Shown in pieces: positions 1 to 8,093 of a DNA stretch of 64,000 bases. This DNA comes from Oceanobacter antarcticus (GTDB taxonomy: Bacteria > Pseudomonadota > Gammaproteobacteria > Pseudomonadales > Oceanobacteraceae). Both the position numbers and the translations under genes were made by a program. Each line of letters begins with the position of its first letter. The first letter of the stretch is position 1. The notes beneath the pieces are model-generated. The model was given only the letters and a program-made list of their open reading frames with translations. It did not search any database and was not told where the DNA came from. The DNA lies in assembly GCF_044962685.1 (NCBI RefSeq), contig NZ_JBBKTX010000003.1, forward strand, positions 185,693 to 249,692, written 5' to 3'.

Positions 1-1296
1 AAAGTCTGGACGCCCGTCAGCCAGTTCCGGCCCCATGTCGTGCAGCAGCAAGTCGGTGTACGGCCAGATACGTTGGTTACCCAAATGTGGCTGTGCACTA
101 CTGGCCGCCGTGGTATAGCCCGGCTGATGGCAAGCGGCACAGCCGCTGGTGTAAAAAAAGGGTCGTCCTTTCCGGACATCGGCATTATCAACATTCCGGC
201 GTGTGGGAACACCCAGATTGCGAGTGAAATTCGTGACCAGGCGCAAAAGATTATCAGGTAGTTCTAATCCCTGACTATTATTTCCATTTCTTTGCTTTTG
301 GCACAGCGGCTGCTGCTCAGTACAGGGCTGGAACGGAAACAGTGGATTACTGATACCAATATCGTTGGCAAATGCGGAAGCAACGATCATATCCATATTG
401 GAGCGATTGGCCTTGTGGCCAAAACGACCCGCTTGCCAGCGTTGGCTTCTGGCGTCCCAAACCCGGTTCTGACGGCCCGAGATACCATCACCGTCGGCAT
501 CATCCGGATCGGCCAGAGCCTCCAGATCAGCCTGCGGAATCAGCTCCAGCAACCCCATGCCATGAATCGGCGGCGCGTTTCTCAAGCTGAAACGGGTGTT
601 CGTATCAAACGCGCCATAAGCCACGTAACGCAGATCCAGCTCGGGTTTGCGCAGTGTTATCTGACGGCCATCCGGATATACAAAGGCCTGTTCATGCCAT
701 TTCACATAAGCATACGCTTCCGGCGCTACCTGCTGTTGCTCCGCTATAGCGACCGGCGAGGCCTGGCGCAACTGATGCAACAGGGCAATGGACTGGGTTT
801 GTAACTGGTCACCATAAACAGGATCCGGTATCACTCCAGCGTGACTATTGGCCGCCGCAGTCATGGCAGCGGCATCATCCAGCACCACACTCATACGTAC
901 CAGTGGCCCAAACAAGGGCGTTTCGGAATCGTCTGGCATCCGGCTTTTACCACCACGAATATGGCAGGCCAGACAGCCGCGAGCGTTATAAATCGGCCCC
1001 AGGCCATCACGGGCATCGGTAATCGTCGGTGCCTTGACCCAAGGCTGGTGCGCCAGCGCCCGGCCCGCATAAAACTGCGGCCGCTCGTCATCGGGCAAGT
1101 TCGGCGTCACCTTGTCCAATGCCGGAAACGGGATTATCGACGTCGTCGCATCGCCACCCGGCCTGGCTTCAGCAGGATCAGGTGGCGGCACCTCGGTATC
1201 GGAACAACCACTGGTTGAAGCCATCAGCACGGCCAGAACACAAACGCCAAAAAGCCGGGACAAGCCCGGCTTATGGTGAAAACAGAGACTGCGCAT
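1..1296 (-). CDS. DUF1111 di-heme oxidoreductase lipoprotein (3' end outside window)
   Basis: The reading frame stays open from ATG at 1296 to the left edge, so the C-terminus is missing. AGGGG sits just upstream of the ATG. The N-terminus has a hydrophobic stretch ending in a lipobox-like Cys (LMASTSGC), implying an outer-membrane or periplasmic lipoprotein. A CLACH heme motif follows the typical DGLGPIYNARG lead-in, and a second heme motif, CAACH, lies near 140-150. The tail YTDLLLHDMGPELADGR is a hallmark of the DUF1111/DHOR family (thiol-oxidoreductase-like c-type cytochromes). Such proteins are commonly encoded beside imelysins in Fur-regulated iron operons, as here: the imelysin gene ends 37 bp upstream and is transcribed first. 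The exact redox substrate is unknown for the family. Confidence 0.88.
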   Translation of the reverse strand, partial: MRSLCFHHKPGLSRLFGVCVLAVLMASTSGCSDTEVPPPDPAEARPGGDATTSIIPFPALDKVTPNLPDDERPQFYAGRALAHQPWVKAPTITDARDGLGPIYNARGCLACHIRGGKSRMPDDSETPLFGPLVRMSVVLDDAAAMTAAANSHAGVIPDPVYGDQLQTQSIALLHQLRQASPVAIAEQQQVAPEAYAYVKWHEQAFVYPDGRQITLRKPELDLRYVAYGAFDTNTRFSLRNAPPIHGMGLLELIPQADLEALADPDDADGDGISGRQNRVWDARSQRWQAGRFGHKANRSNMDMIVASAFANDIGISNPLFPFQPCTEQQPLCQKQRNGNNSQGLELPDNLLRLVTNFTRNLGVPTRRNVDNADVRKGRPFFYTSGCAACHQPGYTTAASSAQPHLGNQRIWPYTDLLLHDMGPELADGRPDF

Positions 1297-1333
1297 TACT
1301 CAGCCCCTGCTAACAGGTGATCAACCATCGATA

Positions 1334-2836
1334 TTAACACTCAGTGGTTGGATCAGAAGTATCACACTCAGAGGCATCCACATCCACAACCGTTTCGCCG
1401 TCAATATCCAGCGCGTCAGCCACATCCGCAATCACCGATGACTGAGCGTTCAATGCCTTGATGGCATCGTAGGCTGGTTCACTGCTGGTCGCTTCAATGA
1501 TCTGGACGTCAAAAGGCGTACCGGCACGGGCCAGAGTATCGATTGCCACATAAGCCGTTTGAGTCGTGGCCAAAGCCGCTTCCATGCTGCTGGCCAGTTC
1601 CGTCAAATCGGCATCAGCCAGATAATCATCAAGACCATAACCGCTGACTGCGTTGGTAGTAACGTCATCTGTGCCATCCAGCGTGCTGTCGTAACCGGCG
1701 TATTCACCGTAGTAGCTGTTGGAAACACCCTCGGCATCCAGCCAGATATCACGGTGAGTGTTATCCGAGAAGCAGGAATGTTCGTCTTCCTGAGAGTTGG
1801 AAGAAAAGGCAATCTGCATCCGCTCGCCGGCCAATTCACCTTCAGACAAAGTGCCCATCCCGGTGAGGATTTCGGCCAGTTTCTGCTTGGCTTCGTCTTC
1901 GGTGCTGATGGTGGTAAAAGCAGTGCGGTATGAAGCGCCTTCGGCCCAGCCGTCACGGACTGTGGTTAAATCGTCGATCAGCTTCTGTACGGCCATTTCC
2001 ATAAATTTGTGACGACGGTTGGACAAATTGCTGCTGTCGTAAGTGTCGGTCTCAGAGTAACCCTCAGCCAGATCGCTCAGAGGACGATCACCACCTTCCG
2101 CGTAGTTAGTAGCGGTATTGGCTTTCACCGCCTCATCACGATCCGTACCATCAGTGGTTTCACCATCATTGTTCAGATCCTGGCCCCACAGCAAGAACTC
2201 AATGGCGTGGTATCCGGCAATCACGTCGTGCTCGTCATCAGCGGTGGCGGTATTAGCCAGCAGGTCGGCGCTAATGTCGATGCTGGTATTGCCAATGATG
2301 TTATTCGACTGATCTTCCGCACCGGCTGCCGTCAAGGCACCACCACCATTAATACCAGCGGCGTTGGCGGTTACGCCCACCTGATCAGTACCAAAATCCG
2401 TATCGTTGGTCTGCACGTAATCGATCAGGGCCTCACCTAATGGCCAGGCATTGATGTCACCTTCCGGGCCGTCTTCCGAGCTGTAGTCGGTGGAGTCAAT
2501 CGGGCTCAGGCGGAAGCGATAAACTTCGGTCTGCCCATAAGGCTCACGCGCTACCAGCCAGGCTGTTTTGGCGGCAACAAAATTTTCTTCGGTTGGGTTT
2601 TCACGGAAGGTTTGCAGCGCAGTCTGTAACTCAATAGCGGTGTCAACGGCATCGCTGTAGGTTGCCAGTGCGATATCCGCATTGGTTTCCAACACTTTAC
2701 TGACGTTAGCCACGTTAATGACGGCGGTCGCCTGAGCGTCATCCGCATCCGTGGAACTGCTTGAGCTACCACCACCACAGGCCGTCAACATGGACGTTAC
2801 GGCGATAGCCGCAGCAAGCGAGGTCAATTTCATCAT
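1334..2836 (-). CDS. Imelysin (peptidase M75 / IrpA-like) family lipoprotein
   Basis: A 500-residue protein with an N-terminal signal peptide and lipobox (LTAC, Cys20) followed by a Gly/Ser linker, so probably a periplasm-facing lipoprotein. The characteristic GxHxxE motif appears as GYHAIE near residue 207 in the sequence HAIEFLLWGQD, the imelysin signature. Family members (IrpA, IcmP, EfeO M75 domain) are linked to iron handling; proteolytic activity is doubtful in many. Start ATG 2836 is preceded by AGGAGTG. The gene is first in a minus-strand unit with the DUF1111 cytochrome and faces a Fur-like box at 2956-2970, which suggests iron repression. The C-terminal tail is Asp/Cys-rich with two Cys near the end. 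Confidence 0.9.
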   Translation of the reverse strand: MMKLTSLAAAIAVTSMLTACGGGSSSSSTDADDAQATAVINVANVSKVLETNADIALATYSDAVDTAIELQTALQTFRENPTEENFVAAKTAWLVAREPYGQTEVYRFRLSPIDSTDYSSEDGPEGDINAWPLGEALIDYVQTNDTDFGTDQVGVTANAAGINGGGALTAAGAEDQSNNIIGNTSIDISADLLANTATADDEHDVIAGYHAIEFLLWGQDLNNDGETTDGTDRDEAVKANTATNYAEGGDRPLSDLAEGYSETDTYDSSNLSNRRHKFMEMAVQKLIDDLTTVRDGWAEGASYRTAFTTISTEDEAKQKLAEILTGMGTLSEGELAGERMQIAFSSNSQEDEHSCFSDNTHRDIWLDAEGVSNSYYGEYAGYDSTLDGTDDVTTNAVSGYGLDDYLADADLTELASSMEAALATTQTAYVAIDTLARAGTPFDVQIIEATSSEPAYDAIKALNAQSSVIADVADALDIDGETVVDVDASECDTSDPTTEC

Positions 2837-2955
2837 TCAACACTCCTGTCTGAAAATAAGGCAAAGTCGACGGTTTATCCGTCTTACGGAAAACATCCGC
2901 ACTTACAGTAAAACGGAATAGTTCCGATTGAAGTTGACCGGGATCATATTACTAA

Positions 2956-2970
2956 TGCAAATGATTTACA
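2956..2970. promoter_or_regulatory. Candidate Fur box between imelysin and peroxidase genes
   Basis: TGCAAATGATTTACA fits the 7-1-7 Fur layout (TGATAATnATTATCA) at 10 of 14 positions and is symmetric around its centre. It lies 120 bp upstream of the imelysin start and 134 bp upstream of the peroxidase start, so it could control both directions. The match is from inspection only. Confidence 0.5.
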
Positions 2971-3104
2971 AATAGACTCGAACTTGCATTACCTTTAGCA
3001 ACATGATGACTGCGTGGTAGACTCCTAGACAGATTGCAGCAAGACAATCGCAAAGCCATCAACCTGAACATTCCCCAATGGAGCGGGGTGAAATTGGAGC
3101 CGTC

Positions 3105-4337
3105 GTGAGAAAGTATCTAACTGTATTATTGGCGCTATTACTGAGCAGCTGTGGTGGGTCATCCGATTCTTCCAGCCCCGCTTTTGACAGCAAGGAAGCT
3201 CTGGGTGAAAGCCTGTTTAACGATGTCAGTCTGTCGTTTAACCGTACCCAGTCTTGTGCCAGCTGCCACGATGTCGCTCAGGCATTTACCGACAGTCGCA
3301 AAAACGACAGTGACCAGACCGCCGCTGTTTCCATCGGTGATGACGGTGTTTCACTGGGTGACCGTAACGCCCCCACAGTGACCTACGCCTCACAGACACC
3401 CGATTTTCACAACGGCAGCCGTACCCGCTTCAATAGCCAGCAATCCGATTACAGTGGTTGGCTTGGCGGCCAGTTCCATGATGGCCGGGCCACCACCCTG
3501 GCCGACCAGGCTGGTGGCCCGCCATTAAATCCGATTGAAATGGGTATGCCGGATCGTGCCAGCGTAGTAGAACGACTGTTAGAAAATACAGACTATATTG
3601 CCGCCCTTGAAACCCTTTACGGCACAGACGTATTCGACGCTACCGACACCGCCTATGACGCCATGACCGATGCCATCGCCCGCTTTGAAGCCACCGACGC
3701 CTTTGCACCGTTCGATTCCAAGTACGATCGTTCATTACTGGATTCAGATGACCCGGATTATTACGACTATGGCGTCATCTCTAAAGTCGCCTCAGGCAAG
3801 GTGCTGTTTTTTTCCCAGCAATTCACCAACTGCGCCACTTGCCACCAGTTGAAACGCCAGAGCAGCAGCGGCGAAACCTTTACTGGCTACGAATACCACA
3901 ACATCGGCGTTCCCATTAACACTGCCGTCCGCAGTGCCAATGGTTCGACCGATGGCTTTATTGATACCGGTTTGCAATTTAACAACAGCGCCGTCACTGC
4001 TGACACGGAAGCCGGTAAATTCAAGGTGCCAACCCTGCGCAACGTCGCCGTCACCGCACCCTATATGCACAACGGTGTATTTAATGAATTAGCCACGGTC
4101 GTCAAGTTTTACGACCACTGGCTGACCGGCAGCAGTAACAGCCTCAATCCGGAAACCGGTGTCGCCTGGGCTGACCCGGAAATCAGCGACACGGTTAACC
4201 TCACCGAGCTTCAGGACGGCAGCTTGCTCGACGACGACGATGTGGAAGTGCTGGTGTGCTTTATGATGACGCTGACCGATGCCCGCTACGAAAGTCTGAT
4301 TCCGGATGTCGAGTGGGAAAACTGTGAAGCTGAATAA
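3105..4337 (+). CDS. Di-heme cytochrome c peroxidase / MauG-family lipoprotein
   Basis: A 410-residue protein from GTG 3105, chosen because TTGGAG lies at the right distance and a lipoprotein signal begins there directly (LLALLLSSC, Cys16); an in-frame ATG at 3078 would add nine odd residues. Two c-type heme motifs are visible: CASCH at 51-55 and CATCH at about 243-247. The C-terminal segment FKVPTLRNVAVTAPYMHNG is the conserved Met-ligand region of bacterial CcpA/MauG peroxidases. It would act on the periplasmic side, reducing peroxide or catalysing oxidative modification. The next gene overlaps its end, so it heads a four-gene unit with an FMN protein, a PepSY membrane protein and a permease. 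Its Gly/Ser-rich start resembles the divergent imelysin. Confidence 0.9.
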   Translation: MRKYLTVLLALLLSSCGGSSDSSSPAFDSKEALGESLFNDVSLSFNRTQSCASCHDVAQAFTDSRKNDSDQTAAVSIGDDGVSLGDRNAPTVTYASQTPDFHNGSRTRFNSQQSDYSGWLGGQFHDGRATTLADQAGGPPLNPIEMGMPDRASVVERLLENTDYIAALETLYGTDVFDATDTAYDAMTDAIARFEATDAFAPFDSKYDRSLLDSDDPDYYDYGVISKVASGKVLFFSQQFTNCATCHQLKRQSSSGETFTGYEYHNIGVPINTAVRSANGSTDGFIDTGLQFNNSAVTADTEAGKFKVPTLRNVAVTAPYMHNGVFNELATVVKFYDHWLTGSSNSLNPETGVAWADPEISDTVNLTELQDGSLLDDDDVEVLVCFMMTLTDARYESLIPDVEWENCEAE

Positions 4338-4878
4338 TATCCTCTGGAGCCTGACTCTGCGGAGCCTGATCCTGTGGCTGCTGGCCAGCGCCGCCAGCGC
4401 CGATAACTACCTCAGTCAGGAAGCCTTTCTGTCACAGACGTTTGGCGAGCAACAAGCGGCTGCCAAAACCCTGTGGCTCAAGCCCGAACACAAGAATGCC
4501 GCATCAAAACTGCTGGGGCATCCCTATTCCGGGCTACGGGTCAGATACTGGCAAGCCGGGGCAACCAGTGCCTGGATTATGGAAGAAATTGGCAAGGAGC
4601 GGCCAATTACGATCGGGGTTGTGGTGGTTGACGATACGATACAGTCAGTCTCGGTGCTGGCCTTTCTTGAATCCCGGGGATGGGAAGTCCGCTATCCGTT
4701 TTTTACCGACCAGTTTAGCGGTGCCCGGCTGGATGAAACACAGCAGTTAAGCAGCCACATTGACGGCATTACCGGTGCCACATTGTCGGTACGTGCCGTC
4801 ACCAATGTCGCCCGTCTGGCGCTGTACCTTGCAGAGCAAACCGGGGTCAGCCACAATCAGGCCGCCAGCAAGCCCTGA
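4324..4878 (+). CDS. Periplasmic FMN-binding domain protein (covalent flavinylation motif)
   Basis: A 184-residue protein with an N-terminal signal peptide ending near ASAASA. Residues 147-153 read DGITGAT, the ApbE flavinylation motif (D-G-x-T/S-G-A-T) found in NqrB/C, RnfG and stand-alone FMN-binding domains; the final Thr would carry FMN by a phosphoester bond. GTG 4324 is preferred because GGGA precedes it; ATG 4306 is possible and both overlap the peroxidase 3' end. The product probably shuttles electrons outside the cytoplasm between the peroxidase upstream and the PepSY membrane protein downstream. No ApbE transferase gene is in the window. Confidence 0.85.
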   Translation: MKLNNILWSLTLRSLILWLLASAASADNYLSQEAFLSQTFGEQQAAAKTLWLKPEHKNAASKLLGHPYSGLRVRYWQAGATSAWIMEEIGKERPITIGVVVVDDTIQSVSVLAFLESRGWEVRYPFFTDQFSGARLDETQQLSSHIDGITGATLSVRAVTNVARLALYLAEQTGVSHNQAASKP

Positions 4879-4912
4879 CCCACCCCGACGACACCCGATT
4901 ACAGGCCCTGTT

Positions 4913-5812
4913 TTGAAACTCGTTCCCTTTCTGATTCACTGGCATCGCCGCAGCGGTTTGATTATTCTGCCGGTGATCCTGATGCTGGCGATCACCGGCA
5001 TCCTGATTAATCACAGCCAGTCTTTGGGCTGGGCCAAGACACCGGTTTATTCGTCCTGGGTGGCCTGGCTGTATGGCATCCATGACACGGATATTGATCA
5101 AGGCTTCGCAACTGGCAAGCACTGGGTCAGTCAGGTTGGTAATAGCCTCTATCTGGATCAAAGCCCGATTGGCCATTGTGAACAGCCGTTATTGGGCGCG
5201 CTGCGTTGGCAAGAAACCATCGCCCTGCTGTGTAACAATCGTATTGCACTGTATCTGCCGGATGGTCAACTGGTTGAAGAGTTGACTAATCTGCCGGTTC
5301 AGGCCAGCGCGATTGGCACCATGGCGATAGCCACACACCATTCTCCAAACAACACCTCGAACAACACCTCGAACAACACCTCGAACAACACGCCAGAGAA
5401 TGGCTCCCTGCTGCTGCAGGCAAACCCACCCTATTACCTCGACAACAACAGTTGGAGTTGGCAGCCTGACCGCTCTGATCTGACCGCCGACTGGGCCACA
5501 CCCGAATCGCTCCCCCAAGAACTGACAGCGCAACTCAACAGCGACAAGCCGGTGCCAGGTATCACCCGCGAGCGATTGCTCCTGGACTTGCACAGCGGTC
5601 GCCTGTTTGGGCGCATTGGCGTATGGGTGGTTGATGCGGTCAGTATTGTGCTGATTTTTCTGGCGCTGAGCGGTACTTTCACCTGGCTAAAGCGTATTTG
5701 GTTAAAACAGACCGGGTTAAAACGTACCGGGCAGCAGCACAACCCACATAAACGCCCGCATCCGCCCGCATCGTCTTCTCATCAACACCAGCAAAAACCG
5801 ACGCGGCGCTGA
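4913..5812 (+). CDS. PepSY-associated transmembrane protein
   Basis: A 299-residue protein with one membrane segment near the N-terminus (LIILPVILMLAITGILINHS) and one near the C-terminus (DAVSIVLIFLALSGTFTWL), the PepSY-TM arrangement, with an extracytoplasmic domain between them. Start is taken as TTG 4913 (Leu-Lys-Leu-Val-Pro), with AGG eight bases upstream and 34 bp after the FMN-protein stop; no ATG fits the domain boundary. In flavinylated systems PepSY-type membrane proteins are thought to pass electrons across the membrane to FMN-binding domains, matching this context. The middle carries a short Asn-Asn-Thr-Ser repeat (5348-5393). The C-terminal tail is basic and His/Pro-rich. Confidence 0.75.
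   Translation: MKLVPFLIHWHRRSGLIILPVILMLAITGILINHSQSLGWAKTPVYSSWVAWLYGIHDTDIDQGFATGKHWVSQVGNSLYLDQSPIGHCEQPLLGALRWQETIALLCNNRIALYLPDGQLVEELTNLPVQASAIGTMAIATHHSPNNTSNNTSNNTSNNTPENGSLLLQANPPYYLDNNSWSWQPDRSDLTADWATPESLPQELTAQLNSDKPVPGITRERLLLDLHSGRLFGRIGVWVVDAVSIVLIFLALSGTFTWLKRIWLKQTGLKRTGQQHNPHKRPHPPASSSHQHQQKPTRR
5348..5393 (+). repeat. 12-bp in-frame tandem repeat (NNTS units)
   Basis: AACAACACCTCG occurs three times exactly, followed by a partial fourth copy (AACAACACGC). It codes for repeated Asn-Asn-Thr-Ser in the periplasmic part of the PepSY protein. Being a multiple of three, copy changes would not shift the frame. Confidence 0.9.
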
Positions 5813-5842
5813 CGCTGATTGGCCCACAAGGATACCGGACTC

Positions 5843-6613
5843 ATGATGCTTGAACTGCTGACACCTGCCGATCTGTCGCTGACATCGGCGCTCGTCCTGA
5901 TTGCGTTTGCCGGTTTCACATCGTTTATGACGGCCGCTGTCGGCATCGGCGGTGGCCTGTTGTTACTGGCGGTGATGGCTTCTCTGGTCCCCGTCAACGC
6001 ACTGATTCCGGTGCATGGTCTGGTGCAGCTGGGCTCAAACGGCAATCGCATGTTGATGACCTTTCGACATATCGACTGGGCCATGCTGCGTTACTTCAGT
6101 ATCGGGGCAGTACTCGGTGCTGGATTAGCCAGTGTGGTTGTGGTGCAGCTGCCGCTCTACCTGATTCAATTTGCGGTGGCGGGTTTTATTCTGTTTCTGG
6201 TGTGGGGGAACAAGCCGGGCAAACGCCAGCTCAGCCCGATCGGGCGAATATTTGCCGGGGCACTCACCACGTTTCTGACCATGTTTGTCGGTGCGACCGG
6301 GCCACTGGTTGCCGGTTTTGTGCACCGTAACAACTACAGCAAACTGCAACTCACCAGTACCTTTGCCACCTGCATGACCCTGCAACATACCTTCAAGGCG
6401 ATCGTATTTACCGCCGTGGGTTTTGCTTTCTGGCAGTGGCTGCCACTGGTGCTTCTGATGATTGCCAGCGGTGCGTTTGGCACCTGGATGGGTCTTAAAT
6501 TGTTGAACCGTATTCCCGGTGAGTGGTTTAAACAGGCGTTCAGGGTCGTTGTTACTCTGCTCGCCCTGCGTCTGCTTTGGCAGGGCTTGCAGAGTATGGG
6601 GATCACGGCCTGA
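5843..6613 (+). CDS. TauE/SafE family membrane permease (sulfite/organic anion exporter-like)
   Basis: A 256-residue, strongly hydrophobic protein with about seven to eight membrane segments. It contains the family's typical GIGGGLLLLAVM stretch near the start and ATGPLVAGF in the second half. ATG 5843 is chosen since AAGGA is ten bases upstream. The substrate of this branch cannot be told from sequence; family members export sulfite, sulfoacetate or other anions. It follows the PepSY gene by 30 bp and probably shares its transcript. Its last 11 bp overlap the 3' end of the convergent DAHP synthase gene. Confidence 0.85.
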   Translation: MMLELLTPADLSLTSALVLIAFAGFTSFMTAAVGIGGGLLLLAVMASLVPVNALIPVHGLVQLGSNGNRMLMTFRHIDWAMLRYFSIGAVLGAGLASVVVVQLPLYLIQFAVAGFILFLVWGNKPGKRQLSPIGRIFAGALTTFLTMFVGATGPLVAGFVHRNNYSKLQLTSTFATCMTLQHTFKAIVFTAVGFAFWQWLPLVLLMIASGAFGTWMGLKLLNRIPGEWFKQAFRVVVTLLALRLLWQGLQSMGITA

Positions 6614-7667
6614 TCTCAGCCAGTTGCTGGTGCATCTCACGCAGCAGTGCTTCGGTCTGATCCCAACCCAGACATGGGTCGGTGATGGACTGACCGTACA
6701 CCAGATTGGCCGACATTTTCTGATTGCCTTCGTTAATGAAGCTTTCCAGCATCACCCCCAGAATCCGGTCATTACCGGCCAAGCGCTGACCAACAACGTC
6801 CAGCGCTATAGCGGTTTGGCGACGGTGCTGCTTGCACGCGTTGGCGTGGCTGCAATCCACCAGCACACCCACATTGCAGTCCGCTTCCTGCAACTGTTGT
6901 TGGGCGGCGGCGACACTGGCCGCATCGTAATTGGTCATACCATTACCACCGCGTAACACGATATGAGTATCCGGGTTACCTGGGGTGGTCAGCATCGCCA
7001 TTTGACCGTGGCAATCAACGCCCAGGGTATGATGGCTGTGACGAGCCGCCACCATGGCATTGATGGCTGTCATCATGGAACCATCGGTGCCGTTTTTTAA
7101 TCCGGTGGGCATCCCCAGGTGACTGACCATTTCACGATGGATCTGTGATTCAGTGGTGCGAGCACCAATAGCAGTCCAGCTGATCAGATCATCCAGGTAC
7201 ATCATCACCAGTGGATTTAACGCTTCTGTCGCCAGTGGCAAACCCATTTCGGCCAGTGCCAACATCACCTTGCGAGAACGCTCCAGCCCGGCTTGCATAT
7301 CACCACTGCCATCACGTTCAGGGTCGTAGGCCAGACCTTTCCAGCCAATATGGGTACGTGGTTTTTCGACGTAGGCACGCATCACAATCAGCAAGCGGTC
7401 GCCCAGCTGCTCATTCAGCGCCATCAAACGCTGGCCATAATCCAGCGCTGCGGCTTCATCATGAATGGAACAAGGGCCGGTAATCACCAGCAAACGTGAG
7501 TCTTCGCCATTCAGGATGTTACGAATCTGCTGGCGCTGCTGCTCAATCCGGATACGGACGTCGTCACTCAATGCCAGCCGTGCCTTGAGCATGGCCGGTG
7601 TTGCAATCGGGCGTACCGCCGGGTCGTTGCTGCTGGCAGAACGGGAAGTCAAAGTGGGGGTTGTCAT
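6603..7667 (-). CDS. aroG: 3-deoxy-7-phosphoheptulonate (DAHP) synthase, class I
   Basis: A 354-residue enzyme joining phosphoenolpyruvate and erythrose 4-phosphate, the first step of the shikimate pathway. Recognisable blocks are GPCSIHD, MRAYVEKPRTHIGWKG (E. coli-type AroF/G/H motif), ATEALNPL, IGARTTESQ, GLKNGTDG, DCSHAN and SFINEG. ATG 7667 is used, with GAGG ten bases upstream; TTG 7682 is poorer. It is cytoplasmic. Which aromatic amino acid inhibits it cannot be decided here, so the symbol only marks the AroF/G/H family. Expression is probably controlled by the leader peptide and attenuator directly upstream (7873-8093), whose Tyr/Trp/Phe codons suit the product. Confidence 0.93.
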   Translation of the reverse strand: MTTPTLTSRSASSNDPAVRPIATPAMLKARLALSDDVRIRIEQQRQQIRNILNGEDSRLLVITGPCSIHDEAAALDYGQRLMALNEQLGDRLLIVMRAYVEKPRTHIGWKGLAYDPERDGSGDMQAGLERSRKVMLALAEMGLPLATEALNPLVMMYLDDLISWTAIGARTTESQIHREMVSHLGMPTGLKNGTDGSMMTAINAMVAARHSHHTLGVDCHGQMAMLTTPGNPDTHIVLRGGNGMTNYDAASVAAAQQQLQEADCNVGVLVDCSHANACKQHRRQTAIALDVVGQRLAGNDRILGVMLESFINEGNQKMSANLVYGQSITDPCLGWDQTEALLREMHQQLAEIRP

Positions 7668-7872
7668 ATCGATATTCCTCAATTTTTTACTGGATGTGGT
7701 GTATTCGCTTTGCTCGGTGATGGGCTAGCGCCAATATCGCGCCCGCACGTCACCGCAGCTAAATCGCCACCGCCAGAAGCTGCACACACCGGTGCAAGCT
7801 TGAGAAATTTTGAGTTTTGCCAATGCTTGCATAGCAATCTCGACCTGAATCCTGTGAAAAACAATCATAAAA

Positions 7873-7962
7873 AAACCCCGATCAGCCAGCTGCCAATCGG
7901 GGTTTCCGGTGGCAGCTGGCTTGAAGCCAAACTGCCGAGTGTTCTGTTCACACTACTGGCAG
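7873..7962 (-). promoter_or_regulatory. Transcription attenuator upstream of DAHP synthase
   Basis: On the minus strand four overlapping hairpins are visible. I (7962-7932) pairs CTGCC and AGTGT with ACACT and GGCAG. II (7936-7911) pairs GGCAG and TGGCTT with AAGCCA and CTGCC. III (7920-7885) pairs GCCAGCTGCC with GGCAGCTGGC, 10 perfect bp. IV (7905-7873) pairs AAACCCCGAT with ATCGGGGTTT and runs into a T tract, so it is a rho-independent terminator. Each excludes the next. A ribosome stalled on the aromatic codons leaves I free, so III forms and readthrough occurs. A ribosome reaching the leader stop disrupts I, so II and then IV form. Confidence 0.85.
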
Positions 7963-8093
7963 CCTGGCTCCTGGCTAAAATAGCCATAACCAAAATACCA
8001 ATACGCCACGACTGCACCGCTCAAGCACGCTCTTGCCACTGCGACCTGGGCCGTAGAGCTGTTCAAGCGTTGACGTAACCGTGCTGAGTTCAT
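7953..8093 (-). CDS. Aromatic leader peptide (attenuation) for DAHP synthase
   Basis: A 46-residue reading frame from ATG 8093 to TAG 7953. Residues 31-39 are YWYFGYGYF, seven aromatic residues in nine. This is the signature of a ribosome-stalling leader that senses charged Tyr, Phe and Trp tRNAs. The run sits immediately before hairpin I of the attenuator, and the stop codon lies inside that hairpin, as the mechanism needs. The SD sequence before ATG 8093 is weak. An in-frame GTG at codon 19, preceded by AGG, is an alternative start; both include the aromatic run. The remainder is Ala/Arg/Ser-rich with no known domain, so the peptide is presumably only regulatory. Confidence 0.85.
   Translation of the reverse strand: MNSARLRQRLNSSTAQVAVARACLSGAVVAYWYFGYGYFSQEPGCQ

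Noticed and set aside
292..804. Plus-strand open frame of 170 codons
   Set aside because: Lies antisense to the DUF1111 cytochrome gene, whose minus frame has both heme motifs and family signatures.
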